A stretch of 64,000 bases of DNA from Mycolicibacterium malmesburyense (GCF_001050015.1 NZ_CVTB01000210.1:4091-68090); one strand, 5' to 3'; positions 18,548 to 27,306 are shown, numbered from the stretch's first letter. The notes: generated by a model not told the origin, from the letters alone. A program made the numbers and translations.

Positions 18548-19972
18548 ATGACGACCATGGCGCCCGAGACAGTCGGCGAATCGCTCGACCCTCGAGATCC
18601 GCTGCTGCGTCTGAGCACCTTCTTCGACGACGGCAGTGTCGAGTTGCTGCACGAGCGTGACCGTTCGGGCGTCCTTGCCGCCGCCGGGACGGTCAACGGA
18701 GTGCGCACCATCGCCTTCTGCACCGACGGCACCGTCATGGGCGGCGCCATGGGCGTTGAGGGGTGTGCCCATATCGTCAACGCCTACGACCAGGCCATCG
18801 AGGAGCAGAGCCCGATCGTCGGCATCTGGCACTCGGGTGGCGCCCGGCTCGCCGAGGGTGTGAAGGCGCTGCACGCGGTAGGTCTGGTTTTCGAAGCGAT
18901 GATCCGGGCGTCGGGTTACGTCCCGCAGATCTCGGTGGTCGTCGGCTTCGCCGCGGGCGGCGCGGCTTACGGCCCCGCCCTGACCGACGTGATCGTGATG
19001 GCACCCGAGAGCCGGGTTTTCGTGACCGGTCCCGACGTGGTGCGCAGTGTCACCGGCGAGGACGTCGACATGGCGTCGCTCGGCGGCCCCGACACCCACC
19101 ACAAGAAGTCCGGCGTGTGCCACATCGTCGCAAGCGACGAGCTCGACGCCTACGAGCGTGGCCGCCGGCTGGTCGGATTGTTCTGCCAGCAGGGCCATTT
19201 CGACCGGGCCAAGGCCGAGGCGGGTGACACCGACCTGCAGGCGCTGCTGCCGGAGTCGGCACGCCGCGCCTACGACGTGCACCCGCTCGTCGAGGCGCTG
19301 TTGGATGACGGCGTGCCGTTCGAGGAGTTCCAGGCCAAGTGGGCGCCGTCGATCGTGATCGGTCTCGGCCGGTTGTCCGGCCGCTCGGTCGGCGTCATCG
19401 CCAATAACCCGCTCCGCCTCGGCGGCTGCCTGAACTCCGAAAGCGCCGAGAAGGCAGCGCGATTCGTGCGCCTGTGCGACGCGTTCGGAATTCCGATCAT
19501 CAACGTCGTCGACGTTCCCGGATACCTGCCCGGTGTGGATCAGGAGTGGGGCGGCGTGGTGCGCCGCGGCGCCAAGCTGCTGCACGCCTTCGGTGAGTGC
19601 TCGGTTCCGCGCGTCACGCTGGTGACCCGCAAGATCTACGGCGGCGCCTACATCGCGATGAACTCGCGTTCGCTCGGCGCGACGAAGGTCTACGCCTGGC
19701 CCGACGCCGAGGTCGCGGTGATGGGCGCCAAGGCCGCGGTCGGCATCCTGCACAAGAAGAAGCTGGCCGCCGTCGAGGACCCCGCCGAGCGCGAGGCGCT
19801 GCACGAGGAACTCGCCGTCGAGCACGAGAAGATCGCGGGCGGAGTCGATTCCGCGATCGACATCGGCGTCGTCGACGAGAAGATCGACCCGTCCCACACC
19901 CGCAGCAAGCTGACCCAGGCGCTGGCGGAGGCACCGGCACGCCGCGGCCGGCACAAGAACATCCCGCTCTGA
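18548..19972 (+). CDS. accD6: Acyl-CoA carboxylase beta subunit AccD6
   Basis: A 474-residue carboxyltransferase subunit of biotin-dependent acyl-CoA carboxylase (crotonase fold). The two oxyanion glycine-rich motifs are visible in WHSGGARLAEGVKALHAVG and in VVGFAAGGAAYGPALTDV in the N-terminal half, and RKIYGGAYIAMNSRSLGA in the C-terminal half. With AccA3 it makes malonyl-CoA, the extender for FAS-I and FAS-II, which explains its place at the end of the fabD operon. A GGAGG-like ribosome site (acaggaggtattga) precedes the ATG. The gene ends 60 bp from the convergent glpD, with a long palindrome between them. Confidence 0.96.
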   Translation: MTTMAPETVGESLDPRDPLLRLSTFFDDGSVELLHERDRSGVLAAAGTVNGVRTIAFCTDGTVMGGAMGVEGCAHIVNAYDQAIEEQSPIVGIWHSGGARLAEGVKALHAVGLVFEAMIRASGYVPQISVVVGFAAGGAAYGPALTDVIVMAPESRVFVTGPDVVRSVTGEDVDMASLGGPDTHHKKSGVCHIVASDELDAYERGRRLVGLFCQQGHFDRAKAEAGDTDLQALLPESARRAYDVHPLVEALLDDGVPFEEFQAKWAPSIVIGLGRLSGRSVGVIANNPLRLGGCLNSESAEKAARFVRLCDAFGIPIINVVDVPGYLPGVDQEWGGVVRRGAKLLHAFGECSVPRVTLVTRKIYGGAYIAMNSRSLGATKVYAWPDAEVAVMGAKAAVGILHKKKLAAVEDPAEREALHEELAVEHEKIAGGVDSAIDIGVVDEKIDPSHTRSKLTQALAEAPARRGRHKNIPL

Positions 19973-19985
19973 CTCCGCCCTCCGC

Positions 19986-20034
19986 GGTTTCGGTGCGTAA
20001 ACGGTCGCTGAGCGACCTGTAGCGCACTGAAATC
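19986..20034. terminator. Long palindrome between convergent accD6 and glpD
   Basis: Two 23-nt arms (19986-20008 and 20012-20034) around a TGA loop match at 17 of 23 positions; the inner GGTCGC/GCGACC stem is perfect and the outer GTGCG/CGCAC stem is also paired. The right arm runs into the glpD stop codon. Position between converging genes and symmetry suggest a bidirectional terminator. There is no T-tract, as is usual in mycobacteria. A clearly related element lies at 45110-45158, also between convergent genes. Confidence 0.6.
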
Positions 20035-21574
20035 ACTTGTCGACGGCCGCGAGCATCTCCTCGGCCGTGGCCACCACCCGCTCGCGGTCGGCCTCGACCA
20101 GCCCGATGCGGGTGCGACGGTCGACGATGTCGTCGACGGTGAGCGCGCCTTCGTGGCTCACGGCGTATTCGAATTCCGCGCGGATGACGTCGATTCCGTC
20201 GGCGACGGGTTCGGTGGGCCGTTCGCACGCGGCGGCGGCGATCACGTTCGGCGCCTCCGCGCCGAAGCGGGCCACCAGCGATCCCGGCACTTGAACCGGA
20301 TGACGCAGCGTCGCAACCGGATTCGACGGCGCACCCACCAACGGCAGGTTGCGGGTGCGGCACTCGGATGCGGTCAGCCCGCGCAATTCGATCGCGCGGT
20401 CGAGGACGTCTTGGGCCATGAAGCGGTACTCGGTCAGCTTGCCACCGATGACGCTGATGACACCCGAGGGTGATTCGACCACCGCGTGTTCGCGGGACAC
20501 GTCGGCGGTGCGACCCGCGCCGGTGTCGATCAGCGGGCGCAGACCCGCGTAGGCACCGATCACATCCGACGGGCCCAGCGCGACGTCCAGTGCGGTGTTC
20601 ACGGTGTCCAGCAGGAACGTCACCTCGTCGGGCGTGGGCACCGGCACGTCGGGAATCGCACCGGGCGCGTCCTCGTCGGTCAGCCCGAGGTACACCCGGC
20701 CCAGCTGCTCGGGCATCGCGAACACGAAGCGGTTGGTCTCGCCGGGGATCGGAATGGTCAGCGCCGCAACGGGATTGCCGAACGCCGCCGCGTCGAACAC
20801 CAGATGCGTTCCGCGGCTGGGCCGCAGCTTGATCGACGGGTCCACCTCCCCCGCCCACACTCCGGAGGCGTTGATCACCGCACGCGCGGCGACGTCGAAG
20901 GACTCGCCGGTGAGCTGATCGGTCAGCCGCACCGAGGTCCCGGTGGCCTGCGACGCCGCCACCCGCGTCAGGATCCGGGCGCCGTGTTGGGCTGCCGTCC
21001 GGGCCACCGCGGTGACCAGGCGGGCGTCGTCGATCAACTGCCCGTCATAGGCCAGGTACGCGCCGTCGAGGCCGTCGCGCCGTACGGTCGGCGCCAGTTC
21101 CACGGCCCGGCGCGCGTCGATCCGTCGCGACCGCGGCAACACCGACGCCGGCGTGCCCGCCAGCTTGCGCAGCCCGTCGCCCGCGGCGAAGCCGAAGCGC
21201 ACCAGCGCCCGGGATGCGGAGTTCATCGACGGCAGCAGCGGCACGAGCTGCGGCATCGCCTTGACCAGATGAGGTGCGTTGCGGGTCATCAGGATTCCGC
21301 GTTCGACGGCACTGCGCCGGGCGATGCCGACGTTGCCCGTCGCCAGGTAGCGCAACCCGCCGTGCACCAGCTTCGAACTCCACCGGCTGGTGCCGAACGC
21401 CAGGTCGTGCTTCTCCACCAGCGCGACACTCAGCCCGCGCGTCGCGGCGTCCAACGCGATGCCGGTTCCGGTGATGCCGCCGCCGATGACGATGGCGTCG
21501 AGGCGCTCACCCTCGGCCAGCGCCGCGAGTTCTCCGGCCCGGCGTGCGGCGTTCAGGGCCGTCGGGCCGGTCAC
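20033..21574 (-). CDS. glpD: Glycerol-3-phosphate dehydrogenase GlpD
   Basis: A 513-residue FAD-dependent, membrane-associated glycerol-3-phosphate dehydrogenase that oxidises glycerol-3-phosphate to dihydroxyacetone phosphate and passes electrons to menaquinone. The N-terminal FAD motif is AIVIGGGITGTGIALDAATRG, followed by the family signatures FGTSRWSSKLVHGGLRYL and, near residue 350, YAGLRPLIDTGAG and ISVIGGKLTEYR. It corresponds to Rv2249c (glpD1). The GTG start at 21574 (VTGPTALNAARR) overlaps the stop of the upstream TetR gene (GTGA), so regulator and enzyme are co-translated; longer open frames upstream lie inside tetR. Confidence 0.94.
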   Translation of the reverse strand: MTGPTALNAARRAGELAALAEGERLDAIVIGGGITGTGIALDAATRGLSVALVEKHDLAFGTSRWSSKLVHGGLRYLATGNVGIARRSAVERGILMTRNAPHLVKAMPQLVPLLPSMNSASRALVRFGFAAGDGLRKLAGTPASVLPRSRRIDARRAVELAPTVRRDGLDGAYLAYDGQLIDDARLVTAVARTAAQHGARILTRVAASQATGTSVRLTDQLTGESFDVAARAVINASGVWAGEVDPSIKLRPSRGTHLVFDAAAFGNPVAALTIPIPGETNRFVFAMPEQLGRVYLGLTDEDAPGAIPDVPVPTPDEVTFLLDTVNTALDVALGPSDVIGAYAGLRPLIDTGAGRTADVSREHAVVESPSGVISVIGGKLTEYRFMAQDVLDRAIELRGLTASECRTRNLPLVGAPSNPVATLRHPVQVPGSLVARFGAEAPNVIAAAACERPTEPVADGIDVIRAEFEYAVSHEGALTVDDIVDRRTRIGLVEADRERVVATAEEMLAAVDK

Positions 21575-22149
21575 GGCGCCAGGTATCCGTTCAGCGCGCG
21601 GGTCAACTCGGCGTTGAGCGCATCGCGGTCCAGAAGCTTCTCGACCATCTGCGCCGACTGGATCGTCGACTGCGTGATGAGCAGGCACATGGCGCCCATC
21701 TGGTGCGGATCGCCGAACCGCACGCTGCCGTCGTCCTGGGCGGCCTTGATCGCCGCGGCGAGCGCGTCGACCAGGATCAGCTGGCTCGTGCCCAACCGGT
21801 CGGCGATGTAGACCATCGCGAACTCCGGCGCGTCGTGCAGCACGGACATCACGACCTTTTCGTTGCGCAGGTGTTCGGCGATGGCGACGACGCGTTGCAC
21901 CAGCGCCTCGCGACCGACGCCGACGTCCGGGACCGCGTCGAGCACACCGGCGATGCGAGACGTCATCAGCGCCGCGAGCACGCCGTTGGTATCCGACCAC
22001 CGGCGGTAGATGGTCGGGCGGCTCATCCGCGCACGTCGCGCGATCTCGGTCAGCGTCACCCGCTTGACGCCGACGGCCAGCACGCACGCCGCGGCGGCCT
22101 CGAGGACGCGGTCCTCGACGGTCATCTCGGAGTTACGGATTGACGACAT
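21571..22149 (-). CDS. TetR-family regulator (Rv2250c type)
   Basis: A 192-residue TetR repressor. The N-terminal helix-turn-helix is at about residues 10-56 (VKRVTLTEIARRARMSRPTI, then YRRWSDTNGVLAALM), followed by a helical ligand domain without recognisable ligand signature. It is fused translationally to glpD by a 4-bp overlap and is divergent from the flavoprotein gene across 17 bp, so it most likely controls one or both. The ATG at 22149 (MSSIRNSEMTVEDRV) lacks a Shine-Dalgarno and sits 7 nt from a TANNNT box, suggesting a leaderless transcript. The effector is unknown; a glycerolipid or acyl compound would suit the neighbours. Confidence 0.88.
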   Translation of the reverse strand: MSSIRNSEMTVEDRVLEAAAACVLAVGVKRVTLTEIARRARMSRPTIYRRWSDTNGVLAALMTSRIAGVLDAVPDVGVGREALVQRVVAIAEHLRNEKVVMSVLHDAPEFAMVYIADRLGTSQLILVDALAAAIKAAQDDGSVRFGDPHQMGAMCLLITQSTIQSAQMVEKLLDRDALNAELTRALNGYLAP

Positions 22150-22166
22150 GTGTAATACTGTAACGC
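22150..22166. promoter_or_regulatory. Overlapping divergent leaderless promoters
   Basis: The whole gap between the tetR ATG and the flavoprotein ATG is 17 bp. It contains TACTGT on the plus strand (22156-22161), ending 5 nt before the flavoprotein ATG, and TACAGT on the minus strand (complement of 22157-22162), ending 7 nt before the tetR ATG. Both match the TANNNT -10 pattern and overlap in the 7-bp palindrome TACTGTA. Neither gene has room for a ribosome site, so both are probably leaderless and transcription in the two directions should be mutually exclusive. The palindrome is also the natural place for the TetR protein to bind. Confidence 0.6.
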
Positions 22167-23789
22167 ATGACGGGTCGCGACGCTCACCAGACCGCACTGC
22201 TGCCGCCGATGAAGTGGAACGCCTGGGGCGACCCCGCCGAGGCGAAACCGTTGTCCGACGGCATAAGGACGCTGCTCAAACAGGCGCTCGGCGTAGAGAC
22301 ATCGACCACCGAAGAACTCGAACCCGAACAGGTGCGGTTGCGGCCGTCGGCGCTGTCCGAGGAGGACCGCGACGCGCTGGCCGGCATCGTGGGGCCGGAT
22401 CACTGCCGCGCCGACGATCAGGGCCGGCTGCTGCGGGCCGGCGGCAAGTCCACCCTGGACCTGCTGCGCCGCCGCGACCCCGGCGAGCAGGACGCGCCGG
22501 ATGCGGTGGTGCTGCCGGGCGGCGAGGACGAGATCGGCGCGATCCTGCGCCTCTGCAGCGACCGCCGCATCGCGGTCGTTCCGTTCGGCGGCGGCACCAG
22601 CGTCGTCGGGGGGCTGGACCCGATTCGCGGCGACTTCCGCGCCGTGATCTCGCTGGACCTGCGCCGCCTCGACGAACTGCACTTCCTCGACGAGGTCTCC
22701 GGTGAGGCCGAACTGGGTGCGGGGCTGAGCGGACCCGACGCCGAACGCCTGCTCGGCGAACGCGGGTTCTCGCTCGGCCATTTTCCGCAGAGCTTCCAGT
22801 TCGCCACCATCGGCGGTTTCGCCGCGACCCGGTCGTCGGGTCAGGACTCCGCGGGGTACGGCCGGTTCAACGACATGGTGCGCGGCCTGCGGGCGGTCAC
22901 ACCGGTCGGCGTGCTGGACCTCGGCCGAGCGCCCGAATCGGCGGCCGGACCGGATCTGCGCCAACTGTTGATCGGGTCGGAGGGCGTGCTGGGCGTCATC
23001 ACCCGCGTGCGGGTCCGGGTGCACCCGGCGCCGACGGCCACCCGCTACGAGGCGTGGTCGTTCCCGGACTTCGCCACCGGCGCCGACGCATTGCGCGCCG
23101 TCGTGCAGACCGGCACCGGCCCGACGGTGATCCGGCTGTCCGACGAGGCCGAGACCGGAGTGAACCTCGCGACCACGGAGAGCATCGGCGAAAAGCAGAT
23201 CACCGGTGGGTGTTTGGCGATCACGGTGTTCGAGGGTACCGAGGCGCACGTCGCCAGCCGGCATTCGGAGACGCGCGCGGTGCTGGAGGCCGCGGGCGGC
23301 ACCTCGCTGGGTGAGGAGCCCGCACGAGCGTGGGAGCACGGCCGGTTCGGGGCGCCGTATCTGCGTGACTCGCTGCTGTCCGCGGGGGCGCTGTGCGAAA
23401 CGCTGGAGACGGCGACGAACTGGTCCGACATCCCGGCGCTCAAGGCGGCCGTCACCGAGGCGTTGACCACCGCGCTGGCCGAAACCGGCACGCCTGCGCT
23501 GGTGCTGTGCCACATTTCGCATGTGTATCCGACCGGCGCGTCGCTGTACTTCACGGTGGTGGCCGGGCAGCGGGGCAATCCGATCGAGCAGTGGCGCAAG
23601 GCGAAAGCCGCTGCGTCGGACGCGATGATGCGCACCGGCGCCACGATCACCCACCACCACGCCGTCGGCGCCGACCACCGGCCCTGGATGCGCGACGAGA
23701 TCGGCGACCTCGGCGTCGCGATCCTGCGTTCCGTCAAGAACGCGCTCGACCCGGCCGGAATCCTCAACCCGGGCAAGCTGATCCCGTGA
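22167..23789 (+). CDS. FAD-binding oxidase, alkyl-DHAP synthase-like (Rv2251 type)
   Basis: A 540-residue flavoprotein of the vanillyl-alcohol-oxidase/FAD-linked oxidase group, closest in pattern to alkyldihydroxyacetonephosphate synthase. The FAD-binding PCMH domain is at about residues 100-280 (VVPFGGGTSVVGGLDP, FATIGGFAATRSSGQDSAGY, LLIGSEGVLGVIT), and the C-terminus has ITHHHAVGADHRPWM, the His-rich motif found in ADPS enzymes, and the closing LDPAGILNPGKL. ADPS makes ether lipids, which mycobacteria are not known to have, so the true substrate is uncertain; a glycerolipid link is supported by glpD and the diacylglycerol kinase next door. It overlaps the kinase gene by 4 bp (GTGA). Confidence 0.85.
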   Translation: MTGRDAHQTALLPPMKWNAWGDPAEAKPLSDGIRTLLKQALGVETSTTEELEPEQVRLRPSALSEEDRDALAGIVGPDHCRADDQGRLLRAGGKSTLDLLRRRDPGEQDAPDAVVLPGGEDEIGAILRLCSDRRIAVVPFGGGTSVVGGLDPIRGDFRAVISLDLRRLDELHFLDEVSGEAELGAGLSGPDAERLLGERGFSLGHFPQSFQFATIGGFAATRSSGQDSAGYGRFNDMVRGLRAVTPVGVLDLGRAPESAAGPDLRQLLIGSEGVLGVITRVRVRVHPAPTATRYEAWSFPDFATGADALRAVVQTGTGPTVIRLSDEAETGVNLATTESIGEKQITGGCLAITVFEGTEAHVASRHSETRAVLEAAGGTSLGEEPARAWEHGRFGAPYLRDSLLSAGALCETLETATNWSDIPALKAAVTEALTTALAETGTPALVLCHISHVYPTGASLYFTVVAGQRGNPIEQWRKAKAAASDAMMRTGATITHHHAVGADHRPWMRDEIGDLGVAILRSVKNALDPAGILNPGKLIP

Positions 23790-24706
23790 CGGTCGGCGGC
23801 CGCATCACGATGCTGACCAACCCCGCATCGGGGCACGGCAGCGCGCCGCATGCGGCCGAACGCGCTGTGGCGCAGTTCCATCGGCGGGGGGTGGACGTGG
23901 TCGCGATCGCGGGCATCGATGCCGCGCACGCACGCACGCTCGTCGAGGGTGCGCTCGAACGCGGGATGGACGCGCTCGTCGTCGTCGGTGGCGACGGCAT
24001 CATTTCCCTTGCGCTGCAGGTGCTTGCTCAGACCGGCATACCGCTGGGCATAATCCCGGCCGGCACCGGAAACGACCACGCGCGCGAGTTCAAGATCCCG
24101 ACCCGCGATCCCGAGGCCGCCGCCGACGTCGTGGTCGACGGCCTGGCTGAGGGGGCCGCCCGGACCATCGACCTCGGTCACATCCGCGGCGCCGACGGCA
24201 CCGAGAAGTGGTTCGGCACCGTGATGGCGGCCGGTTTCGACTCGCTGGTGACCGACCGGACCAATCGAATGCGATGGCCGCACGGCCGCATGCGGTACAA
24301 CCTCGCGATGGTGGCCGAGCTGTCGAAGTTACGGCTCTTGCCGTTTCGGCTGTCGTTCGACGGCGAGGAGATGACGACTGAGCTGACGCTGGCCGCGTTC
24401 GGCAACACCCGCAGCTACGGCGGCGGCATGCGGATCTGCCCCGGCGCCGACCCGACCGACGGTCTGCTCGACGTGACGATGGTGGCCTCGGCGTCGCGCA
24501 TGCGGCTGATCCGGTTGTTTCCTACGGTGTTCAAGGGCACGCACGTCGACCTCGACGAGGTCCGCACCGCGCGGGCGAAGACCATCACCGTCGACTCCCC
24601 CGGCATCAACGCGTATGCCGACGGCGAGTACATGTGCCCGCTGCCGGTCGAGGTGTCGGCCGTCCCCGGCGCGCTGCGAATCTTGACGCCGCGCCGAACG
24701 TACTAG
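23786..24706 (+). CDS. Diacylglycerol kinase (Rv2252 type)
   Basis: A 306-residue lipid kinase of the DAGK catalytic family. The nucleotide-binding loop is VVVGGDGIISLALQVL near residue 70, followed by LGIIPAGTGNDHAREFKIP near residue 90, the diagnostic GGDG and GTGND motifs. It also carries the C-terminal lipid-kinase sheet (GGGMRICPGADPTDGLLDVT, YADGEYMCPLP). The M. tuberculosis orthologue Rv2252 phosphorylates diacylglycerol and affects phosphatidylinositol mannoside synthesis. The GTG at 23786 overlaps the flavoprotein stop. The stop codon shares CTAG with the convergent DUF3145 gene, so no terminator space exists between them. Confidence 0.93.
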   Translation: MTVGGRITMLTNPASGHGSAPHAAERAVAQFHRRGVDVVAIAGIDAAHARTLVEGALERGMDALVVVGGDGIISLALQVLAQTGIPLGIIPAGTGNDHAREFKIPTRDPEAAADVVVDGLAEGAARTIDLGHIRGADGTEKWFGTVMAAGFDSLVTDRTNRMRWPHGRMRYNLAMVAELSKLRLLPFRLSFDGEEMTTELTLAAFGNTRSYGGGMRICPGADPTDGLLDVTMVASASRMRLIRLFPTVFKGTHVDLDEVRTARAKTITVDSPGINAYADGEYMCPLPVEVSAVPGALRILTPRRTY

Positions 24707-25215
24707 CCGACCCCGCGGCTCAGCCAGCTGACCTCCGCGCCCGCACCGCCGTCGCGGTACGGCTCCAGGGCCTCGTCCCACGCGGTGCCCAGCACCGAGT
24801 CCAGTTCGGCGGCGAGCGTGTCGGCACCGGAGGCCATCAGGGCGCGCAGCCGCATCTCGCCGACGATCACGTCGCCGTTCGCGCTCATCGAGCCGCTCCA
24901 CAACCCGAGCTGAGGCGTGTGGCACCAGCGGTGACCGTCGACGCCGGGGCTCGGATCCTCGGTGACCTCGAATCGCAGCACCGACCACGAGCGCAAAGCG
25001 CTCGCCAATGCGGCGCCCGTCCCGACCGGGCCCACCCAGTTGGTGACGGCGCGGAGTTGTCCGGGCATGGCGGGTTGCGGCGTCCACTTCAGGTTCGCCC
25101 TCGCCTGAAGGGTCGATGACAACGCCCACTCGACATGCGGGCACACCGCAGCGGGTGACGCGTGGATGTAGACCACGCCCGTCGTCGCTTCGGCGAACTG
25201 GTTCGACGCACGCAT
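24703..25215 (-). CDS. DUF3145 protein
   Basis: A 170-residue actinobacterial protein of family DUF3145, very strongly conserved in mycobacteria but without known function. The recognisable blocks are TTGVVYIHASPAAVCPHVEW near the N-terminus, LKWTPQPAMPGQLRAVTNWV and HRWCHTPQLGLWSGSMSANG. No signal peptide is present. I chose the ATG at 25215 (MRASNQFAE) because an AAGGAG ribosome site lies 7 nt upstream; an in-frame start 13 codons earlier lacks one. It ends tail-to-tail on the diacylglycerol kinase, sharing the CTAG. Confidence 0.9.
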   Translation of the reverse strand: MRASNQFAEATTGVVYIHASPAAVCPHVEWALSSTLQARANLKWTPQPAMPGQLRAVTNWVGPVGTGAALASALRSWSVLRFEVTEDPSPGVDGHRWCHTPQLGLWSGSMSANGDVIVGEMRLRALMASGADTLAAELDSVLGTAWDEALEPYRDGGAGAEVSWLSRGVG

Positions 25216-25324
25216 TTGCCACTCCTTCGGCTCCACGAGGGACGTCTTCCCCAAGCGACCTCTATGGATCCGAATTACAGCTGTGTCGTGCGTGTCTATT
25301 GTGCCTTGTGAGGCGCCTGTTGCG

Positions 25325-26149
25325 CTAGTCTGCGGCGAATTCTCTCAGGACTTCGTCAGATAACGCCCGCCACGGCTTGTACGCCCAGTCGCCGAAATCG
25401 CGATCGGTGAGCACGACGAGCGCCAGATCAGCGTCCGGATCGACCCACAAAAACGTCCCTGACTGGCCGAAATGACCGAACGTCCGCCCGGAGTTGGCCT
25501 CGCCCGTCCAGTGCGGCGACTTGTCGTCGCGGAGCTCGAAGCCCAGCCCCCAGTCGTTGGGCCGCTGCACACCGAAACCCGGCAACACCCCGTCCAAGCC
25601 GGGAAACTGAACCGAGATCGCCTCGGCATGCAGCTGCTCGGACACCGTGACCGGCCGCAGCAGGTCCCCGGCGAACACAGCCAGATCGGCCGTCGTCGAC
25701 GTCGCGCCGTACCCCGCCGTTGCCGCACCGCCGTCGAGCGCGCTATCGGTCATGCCCAGCGGTTCGAACACCGCTTCGGTCAGATACCGGTCGAATGCGA
25801 TTCCCGTCGCCTTCTCGAGCGTTCCGGCAAGCACTTCGAACCCGTAGTTCGAGTAGACGCGCCGGGCGCCCGGTTCGGCCATCGTCTCCGCCGAGCGCAT
25901 GGAGTACCCGGACGCGTGCGCGAGCAGATGCCGCACCGTCGACCCCGGCGGGCCGGCCTCGGTGTCGAGCTCGACGGCGCCCTCCTCGACGCCGACCTGC
26001 ACCGCGCGCGCGGCCAACGGCTTGGTCACCGACGCCAGCGGGAAACGGCGACGCTGGTCGCCGTGTTCGGCCAGCACGCCGGACGGTCCGATCACGACGG
26101 CCGCGGCGTTGGGCACCGGCCAGTCCGCCACAGCATCCAGCGCGCTCAT
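25325..26149 (-). CDS. Serine hydrolase, beta-lactamase/esterase EstB family
   Basis: A 274-residue penicillin-binding-protein-like serine hydrolase (class C beta-lactamase fold). The nucleophile motif is S40-V-T-K43 (PLASVTKPLA), the second motif is Y99-S-N101 (RRVYSNYGFE), and the third is in FGHFGQSGTFLWVDP, an HFG in place of KTG, as in EstB-type esterases and D-aminopeptidases. No signal peptide is evident, so a cytoplasmic esterase or peptidase is more likely than a resistance enzyme. It starts 10 bp after the methyltransferase stop and probably shares its transcript. Confidence 0.82.
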   Translation of the reverse strand: MSALDAVADWPVPNAAAVVIGPSGVLAEHGDQRRRFPLASVTKPLAARAVQVGVEEGAVELDTEAGPPGSTVRHLLAHASGYSMRSAETMAEPGARRVYSNYGFEVLAGTLEKATGIAFDRYLTEAVFEPLGMTDSALDGGAATAGYGATSTTADLAVFAGDLLRPVTVSEQLHAEAISVQFPGLDGVLPGFGVQRPNDWGLGFELRDDKSPHWTGEANSGRTFGHFGQSGTFLWVDPDADLALVVLTDRDFGDWAYKPWRALSDEVLREFAAD

Positions 26150-26159
26150 CGCGCCGAGC

Positions 26160-27236
26160 CTACTTGCGGGCGATGTAGTACGTGTTGATCGGATCCGACT
26201 CGATCTCGCGCAGCGCGACGTCGGTGAATCCGGCATCGGCGAGCATCGACGAGGCGAGCTGGTGACCCCAGCAGGTGCCGAGCCCGGCGCCGTCCAGCCC
26301 GAGCGACACCGTCATGCAGTGCATGGTCGACACCGTGTAGAGATACGTGGCCAGCGGTACTCCGACGTTGTCCTCCAGCCGGCTCGAGGCCTTGATGTCG
26401 ACCATCAGCAGGTATCCGCCCGGCCGCAGCGCGCGGTGAATGTTCGCCAGCACCGCGGCCGGCGCGGCCTGGTCATGGATGGCGTCGAAAACCGTTATCA
26501 CATCGTAACTTTCGGGCATATCCAGTTCGGCGACGTCGGCGGCGACGAAGGTGGCGTTGGTCAGGCCGAGCCGGGCCGCCTCGGCGCGACCCGCGCCGAG
26601 CCCTTCGTCGGAGAAGTCGATGCCGGTGAACCGGCTCGCGGGAAACGCCTGTGCCATCACGTTGATCGCGTGCCCGCTGCCGCAGCCGATGTCGGCGACG
26701 TCGGCGCCCTCGCGCAGCAGTTCCGGCAGCCCGTCGGCCATCGGCAGGATGACGTCGACGAGCGCGGCGTCGAACACCTCGCCGCTCTCCTCGGCCATCA
26801 GGGTGTGGAACCGCGGATATTCGCTGTAGGAGAGCCCCCCTCCGGAACGGAAGCACCCGACGATCTTCTGCTCGACCTCGGCGAGCAGCGGGATGAACTG
26901 CGCCACCCGCGCGAGGTTGTCGGGGCCCGCGGCGCGGGTGAGCACCGCAGCGCGGTGTTGCGGCAGCGAGTACGTGCCGGCCGCCGGGTCGTAGTCGACC
27001 ACCCCCGCGGCCACCACACCGCCGAGCCATTCCCGCACGTAGCGTTCGTTGAGCCCCGCCGCCGCGGCGATCTGATCGCTGGTGGCCGGCGGCGACGCGG
27101 CCATGGTGTCCCACAGCGCGGTCTGGTGGCCGATCGACATCAACAGCGCCAGGCTGGCGTTGTCGATGGCTGACACCATCCGCGCGGCGAACTCCTCGGT
27201 GGTGTCCGTATCTGGTCTGTGGTCGATATCGGTCAT
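26160..27236 (-). CDS. Class I SAM-dependent methyltransferase with winged-helix N-terminus
   Basis: A 358-residue protein. Residues about 20-100 form an O-methyltransferase-type dimerisation/winged-helix region ([36 protein letters not shown]), and residues about 160-300 are the Rossmann methyltransferase core with motif [18 protein letters not shown] and acidic motif II ([11 protein letters not shown]). The His/Trp/Cys-rich C-terminal third ([25 protein letters not shown]) resembles mycobacterial relatives such as Rv1405c/Rv1523-like proteins. Substrate is unknown. The ATG at 27236 has a GGAAGGA ribosome site. Confidence 0.85.
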   Translation of the reverse strand: MTDIDHRPDTDTTEEFAARMVSAIDNASLALLMSIGHQTALWDTMAASPPATSDQIAAAAGLNERYVREWLGGVVAAGVVDYDPAAGTYSLPQHRAAVLTRAAGPDNLARVAQFIPLLAEVEQKIVGCFRSGGGLSYSEYPRFHTLMAEESGEVFDAALVDVILPMADGLPELLREGADVADIGCGSGHAINVMAQAFPASRFTGIDFSDEGLGAGRAEAARLGLTNATFVAADVAELDMPESYDVITVFDAIHDQAAPAAVLANIHRALRPGGYLLMVDIKASSRLEDNVGVPLATYLYTVSTMHCMTVSLGLDGAGLGTCWGHQLASSMLADAGFTDVALREIESDPINTYYIARK

Positions 27237-27282
27237 CGCGGTGTCCTTCCGGCGTATTGACTTCCGTCCATTGCACAACGGA

Positions 27283-27296
27283 GCCCGGCGCCGGGC
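27283..27296. terminator. 14-bp GC palindrome after the LigB-type gene
   Basis: GCCCGGCGCCGGGC is a perfect palindrome in the 70-bp gap between the dioxygenase stop (27307, minus strand) and the methyltransferase start (27236, minus strand). It lies 11-24 nt beyond the dioxygenase stop codon, the expected place for an intrinsic stem without T-tract. It could also be a protein-binding site upstream of the methyltransferase gene. Confidence 0.45.
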
Positions 27297-27306
27297 GGTT
27301 CAACCG

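Noticed and set aside
18440..19954. A 504-codon open frame antisense to accD6
   Set aside because: Same reason: accD6 on the other strand is complete and conserved, and the antisense translation shows no recognisable domain.
20033..22087. Single 684-residue glpD reading from 22087
   Set aside because: The first 171 residues lie antiparallel in frame to nothing known and cover the tetR gene in another frame; GlpD homology starts at the GTG 21574 which overlaps the tetR stop.
22122..23678. A 518-codon open frame antisense to the flavoprotein gene
   Set aside because: The plus-strand protein has intact FAD motifs; the antisense product is low-complexity and starts inside neighbouring coding sequence.
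25325..26149. Reading the serine hydrolase as an antibiotic-resistance beta-lactamase
   Set aside because: It has SxxK and YxN motifs but no signal peptide and no KTG triad; the esterase/peptidase branch fits better.
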